Positions 1 to 7,635 of a stretch of 64,000 bases of DNA are shown one piece after another (within the stretch, counting starts at the first letter, position 1; each line of letters begins with the position of its first letter). The translations under genes were made by a program, and so were the position numbers. Source of the stretch: an uncultured Paracoccaceae bacterium (GTDB taxonomy: Bacteria; Pseudomonadota; Alphaproteobacteria; Rhodobacterales; Rhodobacteraceae); contig CANMQX010000002.1 in the NCBI GenBank assembly GCA_947500135.1, positions 434,001-498,000 of the forward strand, in the 5' to 3' direction. The notes beneath the pieces were generated by a model that was given only the letters and a program-made list of their open reading frames with translations, was not told the DNA's origin and searched no databases.

Positions 1-304
1 CCGTGCTGAAATCCAAACCATCAACACGTCTCATGGACCAATCCGCAAAATAGCGACTTTCAACGATTTTCTCGTCCAAAACCTTGAAGCCACTGTGCCG
101 CGCATCTTGCGCGATGTTGTCCACAAGGGCGCGGACTGTCTGCTCTGGCCCTTCTAAAACCTGACAGAAGTTCCGACCATTATAGGTCAGGGCCCCTGTA
201 ACATCATGATCAGCGTTCCATATCTTTGCATGGTCAACGATGCTATCCACATCGCCAGGCTGAAGGTCAGCAACTGCGGTACTGAAGTAGAGAATTCTGA
301 TCAT
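1..304 (-). CDS. BLUF-domain blue-light photoreceptor (3' end cut by window)
   Basis: Reading the minus strand from the ATG at 304-302 gives 101 codons without a stop before the window edge, starting MIRILYFSTAV. It matches the BLUF (sensor of blue light using FAD) fold. The key residues fall at exactly the family spacing: Tyr6, Asn30, Gln48 (in FCQVLEGP), Trp89 and Met91 (in DWSM), equivalent to AppA Tyr21, Asn45, Gln63, Trp104 and Met106. The Tyr and Gln beside the flavin rearrange hydrogen bonds on illumination. Short BLUF proteins usually act through a partner protein. Whether an output domain follows cannot be seen because the C-terminus lies outside the window. No partner is evident nearby. 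Confidence 0.9.
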   Translation of the reverse strand, partial: MIRILYFSTAVADLQPGDVDSIVDHAKIWNADHDVTGALTYNGRNFCQVLEGPEQTVRALVDNIAQDARHSGFKVLDEKIVESRYFADWSMRRVDGLDFST

Positions 305-448
305 GGACGTTCTTTCTGCTCACTCTTTTTTCGCAAGGCTGCGTTGGGCAGCAAAGATGTATCTCTAAACAAGAAATTCATTTAAGCTATGTCATAGGAC
401 ATAGTCTAGCGCAGTTTTACGACCAAATACTGCTTTGCACATCTGCTC

Positions 449-1243
449 TTAACCCCGAAATATAACCGGGAACCAATCCTCGCGCAGACGCTGCCCGGAC
501 ACCATGTCATGGCCCGGAAATGGCGGCGAAGTACGCCCGGGGCGTTCCACATAACGGGCATCATCACCCACAAGGCGCAGCGAGAATGCACGTCTGCGCA
601 CCGTTGTTTCATTGCCGCGCGCGCCATGGAGACAGCGGAAATGAAACGCGACGGCATCGCCCGGCTCCAACGCCCATTCCAGCACGCGCATGCCTTCTGC
701 ATCCGGGTCCGGAACAGGCATGAATGCCGCGTCATCGGGATAAAAGCTGTCTTCCGCCAACCAACGGGTCGGCAGTACGGGACGATCCCATAAATGCGAC
801 CCCGCGACACAACGCAATGATGCATCTGTCACCGGATCAAGCGGTGACCAAAAACTGACATTCTGTTGCCCCTCCACAAAATAATAGGGACCATCCTGAT
901 GCCATGGCGTGGGTTTGGACGTGCCCGGTTCCTTGACCAGCACATGATCGTGAAACAACTGAACGGTCGATGATTGCATCAGATCGGCCGCAACCTCGGA
1001 TGCGGGCGATTGTCTGATGACATCTTCAAACTCCGGGATATGGTTCCAGTTGCAATAGTCATCAAAGAAACGACCGCCCTCGCCTTCTTTCAGGTTTTCG
1101 GCGGCATAAGGACCCGGTTCTGCCATGTTGCGGGCAATACCGGCCCGAAGCGCCGCGACATGATCGGCAAACAGCCCCTTTATCAATACGGCACCGTCGC
1201 GGGCATAGGCATCGATATGGTCTTGTGAAATCAGCGGATGCAT
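449..1243 (-). CDS. phytanoyl-CoA dioxygenase (PhyH) family protein
   Basis: A 264-residue Fe(II)/2-oxoglutarate-dependent oxygenase of the PhyH family. The facial-triad H-x-D is visible in PWHQDGPYYF, and the distal His with the 2OG-binding region lies in FHFRCLHGARGNE near the C-terminus. The ATG at 1243 (MHPLISQDHIDAY) is preferred over an in-frame TTG at 1255, because PhyH proteins begin close to this helix. The substrate cannot be read from the sequence; family members hydroxylate acyl-CoAs, ectoine-type solutes or phosphonates. The gene stands alone between the BLUF gene (same strand) and a divergent lipoprotein gene. Confidence 0.85.
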   Translation of the reverse strand: MHPLISQDHIDAYARDGAVLIKGLFADHVAALRAGIARNMAEPGPYAAENLKEGEGGRFFDDYCNWNHIPEFEDVIRQSPASEVAADLMQSSTVQLFHDHVLVKEPGTSKPTPWHQDGPYYFVEGQQNVSFWSPLDPVTDASLRCVAGSHLWDRPVLPTRWLAEDSFYPDDAAFMPVPDPDAEGMRVLEWALEPGDAVAFHFRCLHGARGNETTVRRRAFSLRLVGDDARYVERPGRTSPPFPGHDMVSGQRLREDWFPVIFRG

Positions 1244-1425
1244 CAGTTCGCCCAATCAGTCAGTTTTTGATAATGCGATGCATACGAAAAAGGCGGCGAC
1301 CCGGCAATCGGATCGTGCCATCGGCGTAACATCGCCGATGCGGAATCGCGCAAAAATACTTCTGTCCCTCCTGCGCAAACTCCGCAAGAATCACACAAAA
1401 TAAATCTCGTAGAGAGATAACAGGC

Positions 1426-2001
1426 ATGAGCAGATCGCAAAAACTCAACATCTCTGGCTTTGCCCTTGCGCTGACTGTGCTGGCCAGTTGTAATAACGTT
1501 GCGCCACCTCAGGTGATCGCAGCACCGGCTGATGTGGCGCCCGCACCACCCGAGGATATCGACACATATGCACGCGATTTTCTGAACGGGATTCAACCGG
1601 TCTCAATCGCGGAATCGCGGGAATATTGCGGTTTTTTCGTGCGCTTGCCTGACGGCAGAATACAAGGCACGCCACCGCGCGCCGGCACACCAGACAGCTG
1701 CATCGCCGGGTTCATCCCGCAAAACGCCATCGCCAGCTATCACACTCACGGCGGCTACTTGCCCAGATATTTCAACGAAGTTCCCTCGGTGGATGATGTC
1801 CGCAGCGCGATTGATGTTGTCCTTGATGACTACGTCAGCACCCCAGGTGGCCGTCTGTGGCGCATCGATGGAGAGACCGGGAAATCCGAAACCTTATGCG
1901 GTCGCGGCTGCCTAACCGATGATCCGCTCTACCGCCCCAACCCGCGCATTCAGGGCAAGGACGACTTTACCCTACAAGAGCTGGAAGAACTGCAAGGCTG
2001 A
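1426..2001 (+). CDS. DUF4329-domain lipoprotein
   Basis: A 191-residue protein with an N-terminal signal peptide ending in a lipobox (LTVLASC, Cys about residue 22), so it is probably anchored in a membrane facing the periplasm. The rest matches DUF4329: a conserved SYHTHGG segment followed by an E-V-P-S-x-D-D motif, the layout of a possible metal-dependent or JAB-like peptidase core. Two cysteine pairs (EYCGFF and CGRGC) could form disulphides. The reaction catalysed is unknown. It is transcribed toward gap but is separated from it by 135 bp that contain operator-like repeats. Confidence 0.75.
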   Translation: MSRSQKLNISGFALALTVLASCNNVAPPQVIAAPADVAPAPPEDIDTYARDFLNGIQPVSIAESREYCGFFVRLPDGRIQGTPPRAGTPDSCIAGFIPQNAIASYHTHGGYLPRYFNEVPSVDDVRSAIDVVLDDYVSTPGGRLWRIDGETGKSETLCGRGCLTDDPLYRPNPRIQGKDDFTLQELEELQG

Positions 2002-2005
2002 AGCC

Positions 2006-2049
2006 GTTAGCGAAAACAGTTAGCGCAATCAGCCGTGTTTATCGCTAAC
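2006..2049 (+). promoter_or_regulatory. GTTAGCG half-site cluster upstream of first gap gene
   Basis: Three copies of a 7-mer lie within 44 bp: GTTAGCG at 2006-2012 and 2019-2025, and its complement CGCTAAC at 2043-2049. The same half-site makes a near palindrome in front of the second gap gene (3415-3428). The shape resembles operators of LacI-family central-carbon regulators such as Rhodobacter CceR. That assignment is inference. Confidence 0.5.
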
Positions 2050-2136
2050 ATATTGGGATTGCGTTGTTTTTTACTTGGCATCGCACCATTCCCACACCTA
2101 TAGAAAAGCAACAAATCAAGGTGTGAGGTAGCGGGT

Positions 2137-3138
2137 ATGACAGTCACCATCGGTATCAATGGCTTTGGCCGGATCGGGCGCTGTACCCTTGCCCATATCA
2201 CCGAAGCCGCGCGTAATGATGTGCAGGTCGTTAAACTGAACGCCACCGGCCCGATCGAGACAAACGCCCATCTGCTGAAATATGACAGCATCCATGGCCG
2301 CTTTGGCAGCCCCGTGACTGTAAAAGACAACACGCTGGATCTGGGGCGTGGCCCGATTGACGTGATGTCGACCTATGACCCGACCGAGCTGGATTGGGAC
2401 GGCGTTGATGTCGTGTTGGAATGCACCGGCAAATTCAATGACGGCGCCAAATCAAACATCCATCTTGAGCGCGGCGCCAAAAAGGTCCTGATCTCGGCTC
2501 CCGCCAAGAACGTGGATCGCACTGTTGTTTATGGTGTGAATCATCGCGACCTAATCGCGACCGAGCGCATGATCTCCAACGGCTCCTGCACCACCAATTG
2601 CCTCGCCCCACTGGCCAAGGTGCTGAATGACGCAATTGGCATCGAGCGCGGCATCATGACAACGATCCACAGCTACACCGGCGACCAGCCGACGTTGGAC
2701 CGGCGGCATAGCGACCTTTACCGCGCGCGGGCCGCCGCAATGGCGATGATCCCGACCTCAACCGGTGCGGCCAAGGCATTGGGCGAAGTGCTACCCGAAC
2801 TGGCAGGCAAGCTCGACGGCACCGCAATCCGGGTGCCCACCCCCAATGTCAGCGCCGTTGACCTGACATTTGAAGCTGGAAAATCTGTTACTGTTGACGA
2901 CGTCAACGCGATTATGGCCGAGGCCGCAGCAGGCTATATGGGCATGGTCATGGCCTATGACGCGGAAGCCAAAGTCAGCATTGATTTCAACCATACCACG
3001 CAAAGCTGCATTTTTGCGCCTGATCAGACCAAGGTCGTGGGCAACAAAACCGTGCGTGTGCTGGCATGGTATGATAATGAATGGGGCTTCTCTGCGCGGA
3101 TGGCCGATGTGGCGGGCGCCATGGGGCGGCTGCAGTAA
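2137..3138 (+). CDS. gap: glyceraldehyde-3-phosphate dehydrogenase, type I, paralogue 1
   Basis: A 333-residue GAPDH that converts glyceraldehyde 3-phosphate to 1,3-bisphosphoglycerate in the cytoplasm. It has the Rossmann start INGFGRIGR, the catalytic Cys in SNGSCTTNC, the catalytic His in HSYTGDQ, and the C-terminal WYDNEWGFS. The residue after beta-2 that normally fixes NAD specificity (Asp in NDL) is Ala36, followed by Thr37 (LNATG), while the neighbouring paralogue keeps Asp36-Leu37. This suggests relaxed specificity or NADP use and a gluconeogenic or anabolic role, which is inference. A second gap gene follows 313 bp downstream with a tiny membrane-protein gene between them. Confidence 0.95.
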   Translation: MTVTIGINGFGRIGRCTLAHITEAARNDVQVVKLNATGPIETNAHLLKYDSIHGRFGSPVTVKDNTLDLGRGPIDVMSTYDPTELDWDGVDVVLECTGKFNDGAKSNIHLERGAKKVLISAPAKNVDRTVVYGVNHRDLIATERMISNGSCTTNCLAPLAKVLNDAIGIERGIMTTIHSYTGDQPTLDRRHSDLYRARAAAMAMIPTSTGAAKALGEVLPELAGKLDGTAIRVPTPNVSAVDLTFEAGKSVTVDDVNAIMAEAAAGYMGMVMAYDAEAKVSIDFNHTTQSCIFAPDQTKVVGNKTVRVLAWYDNEWGFSARMADVAGAMGRLQ

Positions 3139-3226
3139 CACCAGTTTCTTTACCCCCTGACCCAAATCTGCTGATCGCAACCAATCTGGTTTTGCCAAAC
3201 CTGCCCTGCCCGGTTAGACCGGGCAC

Positions 3227-3370
3227 ATGACGAACGGTATCGCAGTTTTCCTTGGTGTGCTGATTATCGGCTTTTTCGCCCTTGATCATTTTGTGCTGCA
3301 TTGGGAAGTACCCGTTTTTCTTATGCGCAAACTTACGTCATTTATCGAATATCTGGCCTTCTGGCGCTGA
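3227..3370 (+). CDS. small single-span membrane protein between the gap genes
   Basis: A 47-codon reading frame, ATG at 3227 and TGA at 3368-3370, starts MTNGIAVFLGVLIIGFFALD and ends YLAFWR. Residues 4-20 form one hydrophobic membrane span, followed by a short amphipathic tail. Similar tiny proteins are found beside gap in other Rhodobacterales (from memory), which supports it as real. Function is unknown. It lies on the same strand as both gap genes and could belong to their transcript. Confidence 0.65.
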   Translation: MTNGIAVFLGVLIIGFFALDHFVLHWEVPVFLMRKLTSFIEYLAFWR

Positions 3371-3414
3371 TCACTTCGCTGCCAGACCGCTTGACCTTTT
3401 GCCATAAATCGCAA

Positions 3415-3428
3415 TGTTAGCGCCAACA
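3415..3428 (+). promoter_or_regulatory. near-palindromic operator upstream of second gap gene
   Basis: TGTTAGCGCCAACA is a 14-bp near palindrome (one mismatched pair) ending 22 bp before the gap start codon. It shares the half-site seen three times upstream of the first gap gene, so one repressor/activator of central carbon metabolism may control both. The position close to the start codon fits repression. Confidence 0.5.
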
Positions 3429-3450
3429 TTATCGCTCAGGAGGACAGGCA

Positions 3451-4452
3451 ATGGCCGTCAAAGTAGCAATCAACGGATTTGGCCGGATTGGCCGCAACGT
3501 ACTGCGCGCGATCATCGAAAGCGGACGCACTGATATTGAAGTTATCGCCATCAACGATCTTGGCCCGGTGGAAACCAATGCGCACCTGCTACGCTTTGAT
3601 TCCGTGCATGGCCGTTTTCCCGCCACAGTGACCACAACCGAAACCACCATCGATGTTGGTCGCGGCCCAATGGAAGTGACGGCGATCCGCAATCCCGCTG
3701 ATCTGCCATGGGCGGATGTCGATGTGGTGCTGGAATGCACCGGCATCTTTACAAGTAAAGACGCCTGCCAGGCACATCTGGACAACGGATCAAGCCGCGT
3801 TCTGATCTCTGCCCCCGGCAAAAATGCCGATAAAACAATCGTCTATGGCGTGAATGATGACGTGCTGACTTCCGACGATATCGTCGTCTCAAACGCCTCT
3901 TGCACCACCAACTGCCTGTCGCCTGTGGCCAAGGTACTGAATGATGCCATCGGCATCACCAAAGGTTTCATGACCACAATCCACAGCTACACAGGCGATC
4001 AGCCAACGCTGGACACGATGCACAAGGACCTTTACCGCGCCCGCGCGGCGGCGCTGTCGATGATCCCCACCTCAACCGGGGCCGCAAAGGCTGTTGGTCT
4101 GGTCTTGCCGGAACTCAACGGCAAGCTGGATGGTGTTGCCATCCGCGTACCAACCCCGAATGTATCAGTCGTGGATCTGACGTTTGAAGCCGCCAAGGCA
4201 ACAACCGTGGAAGAGGTCAATGACGCGATCATCGCCGCGGCTGACGGTCCTTTGAAAGGTATTCTGGGCTATACTGACCTGCCAATGGTCAGTTCCGACT
4301 TCAACCATGATCCGCATTCGTCGATTTTCCACCTTGATCAAACCAAGGTGCTGGATGGGAACATGGTGCGTATCCTGACATGGTATGACAATGAATGGGG
4401 CTTCTCGAACCGGATGGCCGATACCGCTGTCGCGATGGGAAAACTGATTTAG
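3451..4452 (+). CDS. gap: glyceraldehyde-3-phosphate dehydrogenase, type I, paralogue 2
   Basis: A 333-residue GAPDH, the same length as paralogue 1. It has INGFGRIGR, the catalytic Cys in [16 protein letters not shown] and WYDNEWGFS. It keeps the canonical NAD-specifying Asp36 (INDLG), so it is the likely NAD-dependent glycolytic enzyme of the pair. The ribosome-binding site is AGGAGG just upstream (3437-3443). A strong hairpin terminator follows 25 bp after the stop. Confidence 0.95.
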   Translation: MAVKVAINGFGRIGRNVLRAIIESGRTDIEVIAINDLGPVETNAHLLRFDSVHGRFPATVTTTETTIDVGRGPMEVTAIRNPADLPWADVDVVLECTGIFTSKDACQAHLDNGSSRVLISAPGKNADKTIVYGVNDDVLTSDDIVVSNASCTTNCLSPVAKVLNDAIGITKGFMTTIHSYTGDQPTLDTMHKDLYRARAAALSMIPTSTGAAKAVGLVLPELNGKLDGVAIRVPTPNVSVVDLTFEAAKATTVEEVNDAIIAAADGPLKGILGYTDLPMVSSDFNHDPHSSIFHLDQTKVLDGNMVRILTWYDNEWGFSNRMADTAVAMGKLI

Positions 4453-4477
4453 AATCAGCCTTCTGCCTAATGAATAA

Positions 4478-4505
4478 GCCGACCCAACCCGGGTCGGCCT
4501 TTTTG
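4478..4505 (+). terminator. rho-independent terminator after gap
   Basis: A perfect 8-bp stem, GCCGACCC (4478-4485) with GGGTCGGC (4491-4498), loop AACCC, followed by a T-rich run. It ends the gap transcript. Confidence 0.9.
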
Positions 4506-4636
4506 TGACCAAAACATGATTTCGTCATGCAAAACCTGCATGGCGCCTTGCATTTTGTGTGTCTTGTTCTGCGCTGCAGCATCGCTAAATGAGGATCAAG
4601 ACCAACCAAACGCGATGACTTAAAAGGAGCACGCAA

Positions 4637-4795
4637 ATGACAACTTTGAACACCGTTCGCACTGCCATCGAAAAGCGCGTGGCCTATAGCCGCCTCAAGC
4701 GCGAGTTGCAGAATATGCCGCTGGAGGTCGCCATCGATCTTGGCATGTTCCGTGAAGACGCTGCCAAAACCGCAGCCAAGGTCGTTTACGGCTAA
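4637..4795 (+). CDS. DUF1127-like small basic protein
   Basis: A 52-residue protein starting MTTLNTVRTAIEKRVAYSRL and ending VVYG. The spacing of basic residues, a KREL segment and then L-x-V-A-x-D-L-G-M/I fits the small DUF1127-like proteins common in Rhodobacterales. AAGGAG at 4624-4629 is a good ribosome-binding site. A terminator follows directly, so the gene is its own transcription unit. DUF1127 proteins in related bacteria are linked to RNA turnover and stress adaptation; no function can be assigned here. Confidence 0.75.
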   Translation: MTTLNTVRTAIEKRVAYSRLKRELQNMPLEVAIDLGMFREDAAKTAAKVVYG

Positions 4796-4819
4796 ATCAC
4801 TGGCAATCTTTGACATTCA

Positions 4820-4842
4820 GCCGTCCCACAGGGGCGGCTTTT
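4820..4842 (+). terminator. rho-independent terminator after the small DUF1127-like gene
   Basis: Stem GCCGTCCC (4820-4827) with GGGGCGGC (4831-4838), one G-T pair, then TTTT. It sits between convergent genes and touches the 3' end of the hydrolase gene on the other strand. Confidence 0.85.
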
Positions 4843-4843
4843 G

Positions 4844-5617
4844 TCATTTCAGGACAGTGTCAAGAAACGCGTCGATCCGCGCCTGATAGCCGGGTTGGCC
4901 TGCAAGATTGTTATGCGTCGCCCCTTCAACCGCATGAAAGGTCACCTGCAATCCAGCGGCCTGCATCAACCTCGTCAGACGCTCACCACTTGCCATCGGG
5001 ATCAGTTGATCTGCTGTGCCATGCTGCACCAGAACAGGCGCCTGTAATTGTGGAATAGTGGTCGCAGAGTTCCATTTCTGCACCCCCGGCAAGAAACAGG
5101 CCGGCAGCAGGGACCGCCGGGTCATCAATTCGCACATCTTCACGTAGGGGGCATCAAGAATGATCGCCGCCACATCGCGTTGCGCCGCCACATGCTGCGC
5201 CAGCCCCGTACCCATCGAGTACCCATGCACAATGATCGGACCATCATGGCGGGTTTCCAACCAATCATAAGCGGCAAGCGCATCGGCTTTCAGACGGGTT
5301 TCAGACGGTTTGCCCGAAATACCGCCGCCACCGGGATATTCCATCGCAGCAATTGTGCGCCCGGCACTCACATGGGCATTCAGCGTATAGGCGAAATATG
5401 CCAGCGCGCCACCATTGCCCATAAAGAACAGAACGGCGGCCTGATCATCCCCTTCGGCAATCGCCATCGCAACATTGCGGTCAGTAACAACCGATTGCGT
5501 CCAGCCGGGTGCATCGAACCGGTCAGGCCCAAAGGGATAGATAAACTGCGGATGCAGCCAGACCATGACGACGCCATAGGCAAGATACAGACCTGCCAGC
5601 ATCCAGATCAGCTTCAA
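4844..5617 (-). CDS. membrane-anchored alpha/beta hydrolase
   Basis: A 257-residue protein with an N-terminal membrane span (residues 1-20) followed by an alpha/beta-hydrolase fold. The nucleophile elbow is GYSMG. The catalytic Asp is probably in HGTADQLIP and the His in GATHNN near the C-terminus. It belongs to the BEM46/FrsA-like group of peptidase S9/DUF-type hydrolases, substrate unknown. The start codon overlaps the coaD stop by 4 bp (ATGA), so the two are translationally coupled, though no functional link to CoA synthesis is known. Confidence 0.85.
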   Translation of the reverse strand: MKLIWMLAGLYLAYGVVMVWLHPQFIYPFGPDRFDAPGWTQSVVTDRNVAMAIAEGDDQAAVLFFMGNGGALAYFAYTLNAHVSAGRTIAAMEYPGGGGISGKPSETRLKADALAAYDWLETRHDGPIIVHGYSMGTGLAQHVAAQRDVAAIILDAPYVKMCELMTRRSLLPACFLPGVQKWNSATTIPQLQAPVLVQHGTADQLIPMASGERLTRLMQAAGLQVTFHAVEGATHNNLAGQPGYQARIDAFLDTVLK

Positions 5618-6108
5618 CCGGCGAACCGGGCCAGCAACGCCTTGTTGACCGCTGGCGTCACGAATTTTGATACATCGCCCCCTAGCCGGGCGATTTCCTT
5701 GACCAGTTTTGATGCAATTGCCTGATGCTGAGCCTCGGCCATCAAAAACACGGTCTCAATACTGTTATCCAGCGCGCGGTTCATGCCAACCATCTGATAT
5801 TCATATTCAAAATCAGCTACGGCGCGCAGGCCGCGGATAATAACGGATGCATCCACATCGCGGGCGCAATCGATCAAAAGGTTTTCAAACGGATGGGCCA
5901 CAATCTCGCATCCCGTGCCCGCACTTAGCGGCGCAAACTCTGCCTCAACCATGGCCACGCGCTCTTCTAAATCGAATAGTGGCCCTTTATCGCGATTGAT
6001 CGCCACGCCGATGACCAACCTGTCGACCAGCGAACATGCACGGCGGATGATATCAATATGGCCCAACGTGATCGGGTCGAACGTCCCGGGATAAAGCCCT
6101 ATGCGCAT
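5614..6108 (-). CDS. coaD: phosphopantetheine adenylyltransferase
   Basis: A 164-residue nucleotidyltransferase that makes dephospho-CoA from 4'-phosphopantetheine and ATP, the penultimate step of CoA synthesis. The N-terminal YPGTFDPITLGHIDI carries the (T/H)xGH signature of the family. RGLRAVADFEYEYQM and the C-terminal ASKLVKEIARLGGDVSKFV are also typical. Length matches the family. It is first in a two-gene unit with the hydrolase. Confidence 0.97.
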   Translation of the reverse strand: MRIGLYPGTFDPITLGHIDIIRRACSLVDRLVIGVAINRDKGPLFDLEERVAMVEAEFAPLSAGTGCEIVAHPFENLLIDCARDVDASVIIRGLRAVADFEYEYQMVGMNRALDNSIETVFLMAEAQHQAIASKLVKEIARLGGDVSKFVTPAVNKALLARFAG

Positions 6109-6171
6109 TGTGTACCTCGTCTTGGTATCATTCGGGGGTACGCAACATTATTGCGCTGGCAAATGCAAGGG

Positions 6172-6606
6172 CTAGTGCCCCATGATCATGCCTTCAAGGG
6201 CATCCTTTTCCATGGCAAGTTCAGCCAGCCGCGCCTTGACCGTATCACCAATAGAAATCAGACCAATCATCTTACCATCGTCCATGACGGGGATGTGACG
6301 GAAGCGGCCTGTTGTCATCATTTCAAGCACCTCAAGCGCCGTATCGGATGGTTTGCAGGTCACCAATTTGGCTGTCATCAGGTTACTGACGGGTTCAGAA
6401 AGGCAGGCTGTGCCCCGCTTGCCCATCTCGCGGACGATATCGCGTTCCGACAAGATGCCGTCCAGCGCAGCGCCATCCGATGACACAACAACCGTACCAA
6501 TCCGTTTTTCCGACAAAAGCTTGACCGCGTCATCAACCATATCGGTCGGTCGGACCGAAATAACGCCAAGTTCAGCTTTGGATTTCAGGATTTGGGATAC
6601 GATCAT
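6172..6606 (-). CDS. tandem CBS-domain protein
   Basis: A 144-residue protein made of two CBS motifs (about residues 8-65 and 72-135) and nothing else. Motifs include GTVVVSSDGAALDGILSERDIV and RHIPVMDDGKMIGLISIGD. Such stand-alone CBS pairs bind adenine nucleotides and act as energy or ligand sensors for partner proteins. The target is unknown. The gene sits 64 bp downstream of the coaD start side and is probably expressed alone. Confidence 0.9.
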   Translation of the reverse strand: MIVSQILKSKAELGVISVRPTDMVDDAVKLLSEKRIGTVVVSSDGAALDGILSERDIVREMGKRGTACLSEPVSNLMTAKLVTCKPSDTALEVLEMMTTGRFRHIPVMDDGKMIGLISIGDTVKARLAELAMEKDALEGMIMGH

Positions 6607-6635
6607 AATCTACTCCTCTGTTAATTTTTAGCGTG

Positions 6636-7538
6636 TCAAATCCGGGGCCTACCTGTCAAGCGTGCCATTCGCTCTAACCGTGCAACCTCGGCCTGCAAAC
6701 CAGAGGTCAGGGCATGTGCAAACCGGGTCAATCGGTCCGACTGTCGGTCCGACCGGTGACGCACCAGATAAAATGACCGGCGCAATGAAATCTGATCCGG
6801 CAGGACAATCTGCAATTCCGGTGCAAATGGCAGGATAAAATCATGCACAAACCCCACCCCGCTCTGGCGCAACATGTGCAATTGCACCGCCACCGAGTTC
6901 GAGGCCAACTGTACCCCCCCAGCCCCCAGATCGCCTAAATAATCCAGTTCTTTGTCAAAAATCATGTCCGGGATGTAGCCCACAACCGGACGCCCCTGCA
7001 GATCATCACGGGCCGTAACCGGGGCCGCATCGGCGCGGGTGGCAAGGTGCAGGTGATAGTCGGTGATCTTTTGCACGGTCAATCGGCTGGCCGCAGGCGG
7101 GCTTACGGTGACGGCCATATCCGCCTCGCGGCGCGACAGGTTGACCACACGCGGCAGGGCAAGAACTTGCACCTCCAGCTCCGGGTTGTCAGCCTGAATT
7201 GCGGCACATACCTGTGGCAACAGGAAGTTGGCGACCCCGTCAGGTGCGCCGATGCGGATTTGTCCGGTCAATGCCGACGACGCGCCCTGCCCTTCGTCAA
7301 AGGCCAGCGATAGCTGCGCCTCGGCTTCTGCCGCGCGGGTGCGTATCCGCTCGCCCAGATCGGTCAGGGCGTAGCCCTGGGGCGACTTCACGAACAAGGC
7401 CGCACCCAACGACCTTTCCAACCGGGTAATGCGGCGGCCCAGTGTCGCCGGATCCATCTTCAGGATTGGGGCCGCGCCCGACAGGCTCTCGGCCCGGGCA
7501 ACCGCCAAAAACACCCTGATGTCATCCCAGTTATCCAT
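6636..7538 (-). CDS. LysR-family transcriptional regulator, probably of the adjacent valine operon
   Basis: About 300 residues. The ATG at 7538 (MDNWDDIRVFLAVARAESLS) is chosen over one 21 bp upstream because it gives the usual LysR start and follows an AAGGG-like site. The winged HTH is at residues 1-60 (LSGAAPILKMDPATLGRRITRLE), followed by a periplasmic-binding-like effector domain. It is divergent from mmsA, with a 12-bp inverted repeat between them. It is the natural candidate regulator of valine degradation, with a branched-chain acyl intermediate as possible effector (inference). Confidence 0.9.
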   Translation of the reverse strand: MDNWDDIRVFLAVARAESLSGAAPILKMDPATLGRRITRLERSLGAALFVKSPQGYALTDLGERIRTRAAEAEAQLSLAFDEGQGASSALTGQIRIGAPDGVANFLLPQVCAAIQADNPELEVQVLALPRVVNLSRREADMAVTVSPPAASRLTVQKITDYHLHLATRADAAPVTARDDLQGRPVVGYIPDMIFDKELDYLGDLGAGGVQLASNSVAVQLHMLRQSGVGFVHDFILPFAPELQIVLPDQISLRRSFYLVRHRSDRQSDRLTRFAHALTSGLQAEVARLERMARLTGRPRI

Positions 7539-7544
7539 CGCACC

Positions 7545-7602
7545 CTTGCATTTTTGCAAAATGATTTTGGCAGATTGTTTCTTTTACGGCCAAAAATGCA
7601 AG
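7545..7602. promoter_or_regulatory. divergent operator, perfect 12-bp inverted repeat
   Basis: CTTGCATTTTTG (7545-7556) and its exact complement CAAAAATGCAAG (7591-7602) flank 34 bp between the lysR and mmsA starts. A smaller palindrome, TTTTGCAAAA, sits at the left arm (7552-7561). A possible -10 for mmsA, TATACT, is at 7605-7610. The layout fits a LysR-type regulator that controls both itself and the operon. Confidence 0.6.
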
Positions 7603-7635
7603 CCTATACTGGCGCCAACCGAAATGGAGGCACAG

